NCBI GenBank assembly: GCA_041675285.1
Contig: JBAYTZ010000003.1
Coordinates: 310,001-374,000, forward strand
DNA length: 64,000 nt
Direction: 5' to 3'
From: Candidatus Delongbacteria bacterium
GTDB taxonomy: Bacteria; CAIWAD01
The notes beneath the pieces were generated by a model. It worked only from the letters and a program-made list of their open reading frames with translations, did no database searches and was not told the DNA's origin. Shown one piece after another: positions 1 to 8,464 of the stretch; the first letter of the stretch is position 1, and every line of letters starts with the position of its first letter. A program made the translations under genes and the position numbers.

Positions 1-120
1 GCGGCGGTGGCCTCGGCCCTGCGCGCGCTGGACGGCCGGGCGCGCACGCGCCTGCCCATGCGCGAGGACCGGGAGCGCTGCCTGCGGGCCCCGGCGGCGG
101 CCGGAGCCGAGAGATCGTGA
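1..120 (+). CDS. C-terminal end of a probable xanthine-dehydrogenase-like molybdoenzyme (partial)
   Basis: Frame 1 is open from the window edge to a TGA at 118-120, giving the last 39 residues of a protein that starts outside the window. The stretch around AVASALRALDGRAR followed by a Leu-Pro pair resembles the C-terminus of molybdopterin-binding subunits of xanthine dehydrogenases, which end in a similar Asn/Ser-Ala-Leu...Gly...Arg...Leu-Pro pattern. That identity is inference from a short tail plus context, since XdhD-type enzymes sit beside ygfK/ssnA in known clusters. The stop overlaps the GTG start of the next gene (GTGA), so the two are probably translationally coupled. Confidence 0.45.
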   Translation, partial: AAVASALRALDGRARTRLPMREDRERCLRAPAAAGAERS

Positions 121-1943
121 GCGAGTTGCGCCCCTTCCCCTTCGCCGCGCTGCTCCGGCGCCTGCGCCACGAACTCGCGGCCGGCGGGCCGGTCTTCGAA
201 CTGCCCCGCAAGGCCTGGCACCTGCCAGATCCTGAGCTGGACCTCTCCTTCTCCCACGCCGGACGACGGGCGGCCAACCCCTTCGGGCCGGCGGCGGGAC
301 CCCACACCCAGCTGGCGCCCAACCTGGTGCAGGGCTGGCTGGCCGGAGCCCGGGTCTTCGAGCTGAAGACCCTGCAGGTGCTGGACCGGCTGCAGATCGC
401 CCGGCCCTGCATCCACGCGCCGCACTACGCGCTCAACGTGGAGTGGAGCCAGGAGCTGAGCCTGCCCGAGAGCGTGTGCGAATACCAGAAGGCGGCCTGG
501 CTGCTGGAGATCCTGCAACGCACGCGGGCCGGCGGCGCCCTCTCCAATGCGGCGGATCTCGCCACCGTGCTGGACCTGAGCGTCGGCTATTCGCTGGACG
601 GCATCCGTTCGGCGGCCATGAGCCAGGCCTTGGCCGGGCTGCGGGATCCCGCCACCGGCCTGGCCGAACTGGCGGCCGAGCTGCCCGCCGAGCTGCGGGA
701 CTGGGCGGGAACTCCGCCGGCCGGCGCGCTGGCGGACTGTGTCACGCTCTCCACCTTCCACGGGTGTCCGCCGGATGAGATCGAGTCCATCGCCGCCCAC
801 CTGCTGGATCAGGGCTGGTCGGTGATCATCAAGTTCAACCCCACCCTCTGCGGGTTGGAGGACGTGCGCCGGATCCTCCACGACCAACTGGGGTACACGC
901 GGCTGGAGCCGGATCCCGCGGCCTTCGCGCAGGACCTGGAACTAGACGGCGCCGTGGCCCTGATGGGCCGGCTGCTGGGCCGGGCCCGCCGCCTGGGTCT
1001 GAGCCTGGGCGCCAAGTTCTCCAACACGTTCGTGCTGCAGCGGGACGCCGATCTCTTTCCCCCCGAGGCTGGGGCGTACATGTACCTGAGCGGCGCGCCG
1101 CTCCACCCGCTGGCCCTGCGGGCCGCCGCCCGGTATGCCGGGGCCTTTCCGGATCCCCTGCCCCTCTCCTTCTCGGCCGGGCTGGAGCGCGGCAACGCCG
1201 TGGAGACTCTGCGCTGCGGCTTCGCGCCCTTGACCCTCTGCACGGACCTGCTGCGGCGGGGCGGCCAGGGCCGGCTGTCCGGGCTGTTGGCCGATGTCCA
1301 GGCCCGCCTGCGCGCCGACGGCGCCCGCAGCCTGCAGGAGTGGCTGGGCCCCCTGGGCCGGCCGGAGACTCCCGGCGCCTGGGCCGAGACCCGCCGGCGA
1401 CTGGAGCGGGCGGCGGACGCCGCGGCCGGGGACGCGCGCTACCACGCCCGCAGCGTGATGAAGCCGCCCCGGCAGCGCGAGACCGTGCTCGAGCGGCTGG
1501 ACTGCATCAACTGCGACCTCTGCCTGCCGGCCTGTCCCAACGGCGCGCTCTTCGGCTGGAACCTGATGCCGGCCCCCGGCGAGGCGCCGCGCCGGCAGAT
1601 CGGCGTGCTGGCCGACGCCTGCAACGCCTGTTCCAACTGTGAGACCTGGTGTCCCGAGCAGGGCGCGCCCTGGCGGGTCAAGGAACGCTGGCACCAGGAT
1701 CTGGCCTCGCTGCGGGCCGCGCCTGTCGAACTGGACGGGTTTTGCGTGGCGGAAGGGGTGCTGACGGGACGAATCTCCGGCTGCTGGCTGACCCTGACGA
1801 CCGCCCCGGCCGGAGACTGCCTGGCCTGGGAGGGGGAGCTGCCCGACGCGCCGGAAACCCTGCTGGAGCGCTTTCTCCAGGTCAGAGACTCCTTTTTGAA
1901 AGGGGACAACCCGGCGGCCCTGTTGAGCGGGGAGGGCCTGTGA
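117..1943 (+). CDS. ygfK: YgfK-like iron-sulfur oxidoreductase subunit, short form
   Basis: 608 residues. The N-terminal ~410 residues match the dihydroorotate-dehydrogenase-like barrel of E. coli YgfK, with NPFGPAAGPHTQLA near residue 55, FELKTLQVLDRL near 80, TLSTFHGCPP near 210 and IKFNPTLCG near 235. The C-terminus has two 4Fe-4S Cys clusters, CINCDLCLPACP near 465 and CNACSNCETWCP near 500. YgfK proteins are usually about 1000 residues, with a glutamate-synthase-beta-like FAD/NAD(P) domain between these parts; here that domain is absent and the barrel runs almost straight into the ferredoxin region. Starts at GTG 117, overlapping the upstream stop by 4 bp. Role inferred from family and context: electron transfer in anaerobic purine or selenium-linked catabolism. 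The 'selenate reductase subunit' name is inherited and not proven. Confidence 0.8.
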   Translation: MSELRPFPFAALLRRLRHELAAGGPVFELPRKAWHLPDPELDLSFSHAGRRAANPFGPAAGPHTQLAPNLVQGWLAGARVFELKTLQVLDRLQIARPCIHAPHYALNVEWSQELSLPESVCEYQKAAWLLEILQRTRAGGALSNAADLATVLDLSVGYSLDGIRSAAMSQALAGLRDPATGLAELAAELPAELRDWAGTPPAGALADCVTLSTFHGCPPDEIESIAAHLLDQGWSVIIKFNPTLCGLEDVRRILHDQLGYTRLEPDPAAFAQDLELDGAVALMGRLLGRARRLGLSLGAKFSNTFVLQRDADLFPPEAGAYMYLSGAPLHPLALRAAARYAGAFPDPLPLSFSAGLERGNAVETLRCGFAPLTLCTDLLRRGGQGRLSGLLADVQARLRADGARSLQEWLGPLGRPETPGAWAETRRRLERAADAAAGDARYHARSVMKPPRQRETVLERLDCINCDLCLPACPNGALFGWNLMPAPGEAPRRQIGVLADACNACSNCETWCPEQGAPWRVKERWHQDLASLRAAPVELDGFCVAEGVLTGRISGCWLTLTTAPAGDCLAWEGELPDAPETLLERFLQVRDSFLKGDNPAALLSGEGL

Positions 1944-3337
1944 GTCCGCGACTCTTCCGCAACGCCCGCGTTCCGGCCGGCGGCGACGCCACGCGCGTGC
2001 TGGACTTCCTGGTGGAAGACGGGCGCTTCGCCTGGTTCGACGAGCCGGGGCGCAACCGCTGTCCGGAAGCCTGCGAAATCGACCTGCAGGGACGGTTGGT
2101 GCTGCCCGGGGTGATCGACGGCCACGTGCACTTCGACGATCCCGGCTACACCTGGCGCGAGACCTTCGCCAGCGGCACGCGGGCCGCGGCGGCGGGCGGC
2201 GTCACCTGCGTGGCGGACATGCCTTGCACGTCCACGCCGCCGGTGGTGTCGCTGGCGAACCTGCGCGCCAAGCACGCGGCCGTGCGCGACCAGGCCCTGG
2301 TGGACTACATCTTCTGGGGCGGCATGTGCGCCAACCTGATGGAGGGCGGGACGGACTGGCGGCGGGACCTGCGCTCACTGGCCGCCGCGGGGATCGGCGC
2401 GCTCAAGTGCTACCTGCACTCCGGGATGGACGGTTTCCGGGCCGTGTCACACGCGCAACTGGGGGAGCTGGCCGGACTCTGTGCCGAGCTGGGGCTGCCG
2501 CTGGGCGTGCACGCCGAGGACCAGGAACTTGTGCTGGGGCGTGAGGCCGCCCTGCGTGCGGCCGGACGCGCCGACGCGGAGGCCTTCGTGGAGTCGCGGC
2601 CGGGCGAGGCGGAGCGGCGCGCGGTGCGGGCGGTGATCCAGGCCGCGCGCGAGTCGGGCGCCCACCTGCACGTGGTGCATCTGGGGAGCGGAGCCGCGCT
2701 GGAGGAGATCGCCGCCGCCCGGCGTGCGGGGCTGCGGGTCAGCGCCGAGACCTGCCCGCACTACCTGGCCTTCACGAGCGCGGATTTCGCGCGGCTGGGC
2801 TCCCGGCTGAAGACCGCCCCGCCCGTGAAGGAGGAGTCCGACCGTCAGCGCCTCTGGCAGGGCGTGCGCGAGGGAGACATCGCCTTTCTGACCACGGATC
2901 ACGCCGCCGGCGAGTGGCCGCGCGAGAAGCAGACCGGCTCCTTCTGGACGGATTACGGCGGGATCCCGGGCGTGGAGTTGCTGCTGCCCTGGGCCTGGAC
3001 GGCGGGCATGGCCACGGGCCGGCTCAGCCTGGAGCGGCTGGTGGACCTGCTCTGCGGCGGCCCGGCCCGCTTCTTCGGCCTGGAGGACCGCAAGGGCGCG
3101 CTACGGCCCGGCCTGGATGCGGACTTCGTGCTGCTGGGCAAGGAGACCTGGACCGTGCGCGCGGAGGAGCTGCACAATCTCAACCGCTACACGCCCTTCG
3201 AGGGACGGGAGCTGGCGCTGCGCGTGGAGCAGACCTGGCTGCGCGGCGAGCAGGTCTGGGACCGGCGCGGGGCGGAGTTTCCGGCCGCCCCGGGATTCGG
3301 TCGTCTGACAAGCCGCGGGAGGCGGACCCATGCCTGA
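1940..3337 (+). CDS. hyuA: Hydantoinase / allantoinase family cyclic amidohydrolase
   Basis: 465 residues from GTG 1940, which overlaps the ygfK stop (GTGA). It has amidohydrolase metal motifs: DGHVHFDDPG near residue 57, a Lys in IGALKCYL that would carry the bridging carbamate, a His in VVHLGSG, AETCPHYL, and the catalytic Asp in TTDHAAGEW. The DMPCTSTPPV segment is typical of allantoinases and related hydantoinases. These enzymes hydrolyse cyclic amide rings such as hydantoins, dihydropyrimidines or allantoin; the exact substrate cannot be read from sequence. Its place between ygfK and ssnA matches the hyuA slot of the E. coli ygeW-xdhD region. In-frame sequence continues upstream inside ygfK, but the family N-terminus begins at the GTG chosen here. 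Confidence 0.85.
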   Translation: MSPRLFRNARVPAGGDATRVLDFLVEDGRFAWFDEPGRNRCPEACEIDLQGRLVLPGVIDGHVHFDDPGYTWRETFASGTRAAAAGGVTCVADMPCTSTPPVVSLANLRAKHAAVRDQALVDYIFWGGMCANLMEGGTDWRRDLRSLAAAGIGALKCYLHSGMDGFRAVSHAQLGELAGLCAELGLPLGVHAEDQELVLGREAALRAAGRADAEAFVESRPGEAERRAVRAVIQAARESGAHLHVVHLGSGAALEEIAAARRAGLRVSAETCPHYLAFTSADFARLGSRLKTAPPVKEESDRQRLWQGVREGDIAFLTTDHAAGEWPREKQTGSFWTDYGGIPGVELLLPWAWTAGMATGRLSLERLVDLLCGGPARFFGLEDRKGALRPGLDADFVLLGKETWTVRAEELHNLNRYTPFEGRELALRVEQTWLRGEQVWDRRGAEFPAAPGFGRLTSRGRRTHA

Positions 3338-4718
3338 GATCCACCTGCTGAGCGGCGGCACGCTGCTGCCCGATTGGAGTGGAGCCGCCTGCGTGGAGGA
3401 CGGCGCTGTCGCCTGGAGCGGCGGGACGATCCTGGCGGCCGGTGCGCGCGGGGAGCTGGAACGGCTCTATCCTGAGGCCGTCCGGCTCGACGCCCGGGCC
3501 GGCTGGATCGCCCCCGGTCTGGTCAACGCCCACCACCACATCTATTCTGCGCTGGCCACGGGACTGGACCCCGGCCTGCCCATCGACGGGTTCGGCCAGC
3601 GCCTGGATCGTCTCTGGTGGCGGCTGGATCGCGCCCTCGACGAGGCCAGCATCCGCCAGAGCGCCCGACTGACGGCCCTGCGCTGCGCCCTGGCCGGCTG
3701 CACGACCCTGGTGGACCACCACGCCTCGCCGGCCTGCGTCGACGGCTCGCTGGATTGGCTGGCCGAGGAACTCGAGGTCGCCGGCCTCTCCGCCCTGCTG
3801 TGTTACGAGGCCACGGACCGCAACGGGCACGCCGGGGCCCTGGCCGGGCTGCGCGAGAGCCGGCGCTTCCGGGACTCGGTCCGGAGGCACGAGCGCTTCC
3901 GGGGTCTGATCGGCCTGCACGCGGCCTTCACGCTGGGCGACGACACGCTGGCCGCGGCGGCGCAGCTGGCGGAGGACGGGGACGTCCACGTGCACGTGGC
4001 CGAAGATCGCCTGGACGGCGAGATCTGCCGGGGCCGGGATGGCCTAAGTCCGCTGGAGCGCCTGGATTCCGCCGGCCTGCTGGGGGCGGCCGCCTGGATC
4101 GCCCACGGCACGCACCTGGACGAGGCGGGCCTGGACCTGCTGGCGCGGCGCGGCGCCCTGCTGGTCCACAACCCCGAATCCAACGCCAACAACCAAGTGG
4201 GACGGCTGGACCTGCGCGCCGTGCGCCGGGCCGGGGTGGACGTGGCGCTGGGCACCGACGGCATGAGTTCCTGCCTGCTCAGCGCGCTGCGCTGCGCGTT
4301 CCTGCTGCACCGCCAGGGCGCGGGCGATCCGGCGGGCGGCTGGCAGGACTGCGCCGGGCTGCTGGATGGAGCCCGGGCGCGGTTGGCCCGGCTTTTCGGA
4401 CAACCTGCCTACGGCCAATTGGTCGCCGGAGCCCCGGCGGACCTGATCGTGCTGGACGTGCCGGCTGCCCTGCCGCCCACGGCCGCCAACCTGACCGCGC
4501 AACTCGTCTTCGGCCAGGTGCCGCCCCGCGTGCGGCACACCGTGGCCCGGGGACGCCGGCTGGTCGACAATTTCGAGGCCTGCGGCCTGGATCCGCACCG
4601 CCTGGCGGCGGAGATCCGCCCGGTGCGGGAGGCGCTCTGGCGGCGCTTCCACCAGCTGGGGGCCGGAACACCTTATCTTGGCGCCGAACCCGGAGCCGCT
4701 GGAGGAAGACCCGAATGA
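3330..4718 (+). CDS. ssnA: SsnA-type aminohydrolase (guanine-deaminase/chlorohydrolase superfamily)
   Basis: 462 residues. ATG 3330 lies 8 bp inside the end of hyuA, with GGGAGGCGG just upstream. Metal-dependent hydrolase signatures are in order: GLVNAHHHIYSAL near residue 65, HVHVAED near 215, IAHGTHLDE near 255 and LGTDGMSS near 310. SsnA-like proteins belong to the amidohydrolase superfamily with guanine and other purine deaminases; the physiological substrate of SsnA is not well established. The gene order hyuA-ssnA-PLP enzyme-ygeY-ygeW places it in a purine-ring or carbamoyl-amino-acid breakdown pathway. Confidence 0.85.
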   Translation: MPEIHLLSGGTLLPDWSGAACVEDGAVAWSGGTILAAGARGELERLYPEAVRLDARAGWIAPGLVNAHHHIYSALATGLDPGLPIDGFGQRLDRLWWRLDRALDEASIRQSARLTALRCALAGCTTLVDHHASPACVDGSLDWLAEELEVAGLSALLCYEATDRNGHAGALAGLRESRRFRDSVRRHERFRGLIGLHAAFTLGDDTLAAAAQLAEDGDVHVHVAEDRLDGEICRGRDGLSPLERLDSAGLLGAAAWIAHGTHLDEAGLDLLARRGALLVHNPESNANNQVGRLDLRAVRRAGVDVALGTDGMSSCLLSALRCAFLLHRQGAGDPAGGWQDCAGLLDGARARLARLFGQPAYGQLVAGAPADLIVLDVPAALPPTAANLTAQLVFGQVPPRVRHTVARGRRLVDNFEACGLDPHRLAAEIRPVREALWRRFHQLGAGTPYLGAEPGAAGGRPE

Positions 4719-6169
4719 CTCATCGTGAAGACGTCCGCGCCCGCGCCCTGGAACGTTGCCGGGAGCGGGGCATCGTGATTCCCACGCTGGCCCAGCAGCA
4801 GCACCCGGAGCAGGTACCCGCCGAGATCCGCGCGGCGCTGCGGCCGCTGGACATGCAGGCCCTGGATCCCCTCAACCTCTTTCGCATCACCTGGAAGAAC
4901 GACGTGGAGAGCGGCGGCTTCGGCGGCGTCAACCAGCTGGAGATCCCGCCGGAGATCTCGGGCGTCCGGGCCCGCATCGTGGGCCTGGTGGGACGCCACT
5001 TCCCCACCGGCGCGCACAAGGTGGGCGCGGCCTTCGGCTGCCTGGTGCCGCGGCTCGTGCGCGGCGAGTTCGATCCCACCACCCAGCTGGCGGTCTGGCC
5101 CAGCACGGGGAACTACTGCCGCGGCGGCGCTTTCGACAGCGCGCTGCTGGGCTGCCGGCCACTGGCCATCCTGCCCGAGGAGATGAGCCGCGAGCGCTTC
5201 CGCTGGCTGGAGGAGATCGGGGCCGAGATCATGGCCACGCCGGGCTGCGAGAGCAACGTCAAGGAGATCTTCGACGCCTGCTGGCGGATCCGCGCCGAGC
5301 GCAGCGACGCCGTCATCTTCAACCAGTTCGAGGAATTCGGCAACTACCTCTGGCACTACGCCGTGACAGGCTCCGCCGTGCTGGAGTTGGCCCGCGAGCG
5401 CGGACTGGCTGCGGGTCAGGTCCACTGGGTGGGCGCCACCGGTTCCGGCGGCACGCTGGCCGCGGGCGATCGCGTGAAGGACGAGTTTCCCGGCGCGCGG
5501 CTGGTGGCCTCGGAGGCCCTGCAGTGCCCCACCCTGCTGCGGAACGGCTTCGGCGGCCACCGCATCGAGGGCATCGGCGACAAGCACATCCCCTGGATCC
5601 ACAACGCGCGCAACACGGACGCCGTGGCGGCCATCGACGACGAGGACACCCTGCGCCTGCTGCGCCTCTTCAACGAGCCCGCCGGGCACGCGCAGCTGCG
5701 CGCGCTGGGAGTGGACGAGTCGCTGCTGGCGCGGCTGCCCTGGCTGGGCATCTCCAGCATCTGCAACCTGCTCACCGCCGTGAAGGCCGCCCGCTGGTTC
5801 GAGCTGGACGAGTCCCACGTCATCTTCACCTGCTTCACGGACAGCGCCGAGATGTACCTCTCGCGGCTGGACGAGATGAACGGCACGCTGGGGGTCTACG
5901 GCGCGGCGGACGCCCGCGTGGACCATGAACGGCGTCTGCTGGGCCAGGGCACGGACAACTTCCGCGAGCTCACCTACCCGGATCGCAGGGCCCTGCACAA
6001 CCTCAAGTACTTCACCTGGGTGGAGCAGCAGGGCCGCACGGTGGAGGAACTCAACGCCCTCTGGGATCCCGGCTTCTGGAGCGCCCTCAAGGACGAGCTG
6101 CCGGCCTGGGACGAGGAGATCACGCGCTTCAACCGGGACAGCGGCGCGAAATTCGCGACCCGTTCCTAG
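4715..6169 (+). CDS. PLP-dependent fold-type II lyase of the ygeW/ssnA cluster
   Basis: 484 residues from ATG 4715, overlapping the ssnA stop (ATGA). The likely Schiff-base lysine is Lys102 in TGAHKVGAAFG, and STGNYCRGGAFDSA near 133 is the phosphate or substrate loop. VGATGSGGTLAAG near 235 is the Gly-rich PLP-phosphate loop of tryptophan-synthase-beta/cysteine-synthase-like enzymes. Its position equals that of YgeX (2,3-diaminopropionate ammonia-lyase) in E. coli, but it is about 85 residues longer and I do not see a convincing YgeX match, so I give no symbol. It probably eliminates ammonia from, or rearranges, an amino-acid intermediate of the pathway (inference). The long in-frame extension upstream within ssnA is not coding. 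Confidence 0.75.
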   Translation: MTHREDVRARALERCRERGIVIPTLAQQQHPEQVPAEIRAALRPLDMQALDPLNLFRITWKNDVESGGFGGVNQLEIPPEISGVRARIVGLVGRHFPTGAHKVGAAFGCLVPRLVRGEFDPTTQLAVWPSTGNYCRGGAFDSALLGCRPLAILPEEMSRERFRWLEEIGAEIMATPGCESNVKEIFDACWRIRAERSDAVIFNQFEEFGNYLWHYAVTGSAVLELARERGLAAGQVHWVGATGSGGTLAAGDRVKDEFPGARLVASEALQCPTLLRNGFGGHRIEGIGDKHIPWIHNARNTDAVAAIDDEDTLRLLRLFNEPAGHAQLRALGVDESLLARLPWLGISSICNLLTAVKAARWFELDESHVIFTCFTDSAEMYLSRLDEMNGTLGVYGAADARVDHERRLLGQGTDNFRELTYPDRRALHNLKYFTWVEQQGRTVEELNALWDPGFWSALKDELPAWDEEITRFNRDSGAKFATRS

Positions 6170-6199
6170 GACATCCACCCCCTGACTTCGGAAGACGAC

Positions 6200-7408
6200 A
6201 TGCGTGACACTGACAACCTGATGGAACTGGCGGACGCGTCCCGGGAGGCCATCGTGGGCTTCCTGCGGGAGATGATCGCCATCCCGGCGGAGAGCTGCCG
6301 GGAGGAGGCCCGCTGCCGGCGGGTCAAGGCGGAGTACGAGGCGCTGGGCTTCGACGAGGTCCATTTCGACGGCCTGGGCAGCGTCATCGCGCGGGTGGGC
6401 AACGGACCCCTGCACTTGCTCTTCGACGGCCACATCGACTGCGTGGGCGTGGGCGACGCGGCCAGCTGGAGCCACGACCCCTTCCAGGGCAAACGGGAGG
6501 ACGGCAAGGTCTGGGGCCGCGGCGCCGTGGACGAGCTGCCCGCCATCGCCTGCATGGCCCACGGCATGGCGGCGCTCAAGCGGGCCGGCTGGCCCGAGGG
6601 CGTCACGGTCTGGCTCTGCGCCAGCGTGATGGAGGAGGACTGCGACGGCCTGCCCCTGCAGCACCTGATCGAACAGGAGGGCCTGAAGCCCCACGCCGTG
6701 ATCCTGGGTGAACCCACGGACATGGCCATCTATCGCGGCCACCGCGGCCGGATGGAGATCAGCGTGACCACCCGCGGCGTGGCCGCCCACGGCGCACATT
6801 GCGAGCGCGGCGTCAACGCCATTTACAAGATGGCCCCGATCCTGCAGGACATCGAGGTGCTGAACGCCACGCTGGCCGCGGACGACTTCCTGGGCAAGGG
6901 CACGGTGACCGTGTCCTACATCGACTGCCGGACGCCCAGCCTGTGCGCCGTGCCCGACCAGGCCCGGATCTGGATCGACCGGCGCCTCACCAAGGGCGAG
7001 ACCGTGGAAGGCGCCCTGGAGCAGATCCGCACCCTGCCGCACATCGGGGACGCGGCGGTGGAACTGCCGACCTATGATGCCGTCAGCTGGCGCGGCCTGG
7101 CGGTCAAGCAGCCCAAGAGCTTCCCCACTTGGGTGCTGGAGGAATCCCATCCGCTGGTGCAGGGGGCCGTGGAGGCCGTGCAGGCCGAGCTGGGTGCCGT
7201 CCCCCGTGTGTCACGCTGGACTTTCTCCACCAACGGCGTGGCCAGCATGGGCCGGCTGGGCATTCCCACCATCGGATTCGCCCCGGGCAAAGAGGAACTC
7301 TCCCACTCCACCGGCGAGTGGGTGTCGGAGGACGACCTGGTGAAGGCCGCCGCCGTGTACGCGCGCCTGGCCGTCGTGTTGGCGGCGCGCAAGAACGAAC
7401 TCATGTGA
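6200..7408 (+). CDS. ygeY: YgeY-family M20 metallohydrolase
   Basis: 402 residues. M20 zinc-peptidase pattern: DGHIDCVG with metal ligands His78 and Asp80, GRGAVDELPA near 112, the catalytic Glu pair in VMEEDCDG near 147, and EPTD near 172. The dimerisation domain follows, with AAHGAHCERG near 197, and a His near 375 (ELSHSTGEW) closes the site. YgeY proteins are called selenium-metabolism-linked hydrolases and are related to acetylornithine deacetylase and carbamoyl-amino-acid hydrolases. The 30-bp gap from the PLP enzyme and the 8-bp gap to ygeW support one operon. Confidence 0.85.
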   Translation: MRDTDNLMELADASREAIVGFLREMIAIPAESCREEARCRRVKAEYEALGFDEVHFDGLGSVIARVGNGPLHLLFDGHIDCVGVGDAASWSHDPFQGKREDGKVWGRGAVDELPAIACMAHGMAALKRAGWPEGVTVWLCASVMEEDCDGLPLQHLIEQEGLKPHAVILGEPTDMAIYRGHRGRMEISVTTRGVAAHGAHCERGVNAIYKMAPILQDIEVLNATLAADDFLGKGTVTVSYIDCRTPSLCAVPDQARIWIDRRLTKGETVEGALEQIRTLPHIGDAAVELPTYDAVSWRGLAVKQPKSFPTWVLEESHPLVQGAVEAVQAELGAVPRVSRWTFSTNGVASMGRLGIPTIGFAPGKEELSHSTGEWVSEDDLVKAAAVYARLAVVLAARKNELM

Positions 7409-7416
7409 GGAGCCCT

Positions 7417-8391
7417 ATGGAACACAAGTACAGAGGCAGGGATTTCATCACCACCCAGGACTGGAGTACCAGCGAGCTGGAGGAGATCATCGAGCTGGCC
7501 CGCCAGTTGAAACTGGGACGCAAGATGGGCGTGGGCAACCGCGTGCTGGACGGCAAGACGCTCTACATGATCTTCTTCGACTCGTCCACGCGCACGCGCA
7601 ACTCCTTCGAGACGGGCATGACCCAGCTGGGCGGCCACGCCATCTTCCTCTCGCCGGACAAGATGCAGATCAGCCACGGCGAGAACGCCAAGGACACGGC
7701 CAACGTGCTCTCGCGCTACGGCGAGGGCATCGCCATCCGGCACTGCGCCTTCCGCGAGGGCAATCAGTACCTGCGCGAGGTGGCCGAGCACGCCAGCGTG
7801 CCCGTGATCAACATGCAGTGCGACGTGTATCACCCGTGCCAGATCCTGGCCGACTACCTCACCATGCGGGAGCGCTTCGGCTACAAGCGCAAGCTCAAGC
7901 TGGGCGTGGCCTGGACCAGTGCGCCCAACTACGTCCGGCCGCTCTCCGTGCCCCAGAGCCTGATCCTGATGATGCCGCGCTTCGGCATCGACGTGACCCT
8001 GGCCTACCCGGAGGAGTTCCGCCTGATGCCCGAGATTGAGGAGCAGGCGCGCCTCAACGCCGCGGCGGGCGGCGCGAAGTTCGAGATCAGCCACAAGTTC
8101 GAGGACGCCTTCGCCGACGCGGACGTGGTCATCCCCAAGTCCTGGGGCCCGCTGATGCACACCACGGAGAAGGCCGAGGGCCTGCGCCTGATCGAGCAGT
8201 ACCCCACCTGGCGCTGCGACAAGCGGCACATGGAGCTGGGCAAGGAGGACATGATCTACATGCACCCGCTGCCCGCCGACCGTGGCCGCGAGGTGACCGA
8301 CGAGGTGATCGACGGCCCGCAGTCCGTGGTCTACGACGAGGCGGAGAACCGCCTGCACGTGCAGAAGGCGCTGATGGCGATGGTCATGTAG
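7417..8391 (+). CDS. ygeW: YgeW-family carbamoyltransferase
   Basis: 324 residues from ATG 7417, with GAGGAG six bases upstream. The carbamoyl-phosphate site is SSTRTRNSFE at residues 56-65. YHPCQILAD near 143 and MHPLPADRGREV near 287 are the other conserved aspartate/ornithine transcarbamoylase motifs. YgeW proteins form a distinct branch of this family with a knotted fold; their amino-acid acceptor is unsettled. E. coli YgeW is longer at the N-terminus. In this operon it could run in reverse, phosphorolysing a carbamoylated amine from purine breakdown to carbamoyl phosphate (inference). A strong hairpin terminator follows. Confidence 0.82.
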   Translation: MEHKYRGRDFITTQDWSTSELEEIIELARQLKLGRKMGVGNRVLDGKTLYMIFFDSSTRTRNSFETGMTQLGGHAIFLSPDKMQISHGENAKDTANVLSRYGEGIAIRHCAFREGNQYLREVAEHASVPVINMQCDVYHPCQILADYLTMRERFGYKRKLKLGVAWTSAPNYVRPLSVPQSLILMMPRFGIDVTLAYPEEFRLMPEIEEQARLNAAAGGAKFEISHKFEDAFADADVVIPKSWGPLMHTTEKAEGLRLIEQYPTWRCDKRHMELGKEDMIYMHPLPADRGREVTDEVIDGPQSVVYDEAENRLHVQKALMAMVM

Positions 8392-8419
8392 CCCCGGCGT
8401 CAGCCGCCCGGATTTTCCA

Positions 8420-8455
8420 CCTTCCCCCGTCGCCCGGCGGGGGAAGGCTGTTTTT
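8420..8455 (+). terminator. Intrinsic terminator or attenuator after ygeW
   Basis: A perfect 10-bp GC-rich stem (8420-8429 with 8438-8447, 8-base loop) is followed by TGTTTTT at 8449-8455. The T-run ends directly before the GGAGG Shine-Dalgarno of the next gene, so the same element could attenuate rather than fully end transcription. Confidence 0.8.
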
Positions 8456-8464
8456 GGAGGAACC

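Noticed and set aside
3617..4714. N-terminal extension making an 850-residue fusion before the PLP enzyme
   Set aside because: It reads a shadow frame of ssnA (Arg/Gly/Pro-rich); the ATGA overlap at 4715 is the natural start.
4673..7150. 825-residue minus-strand frame across the PLP enzyme and YgeY
   Set aside because: No domain; both plus-strand genes are clear family members.
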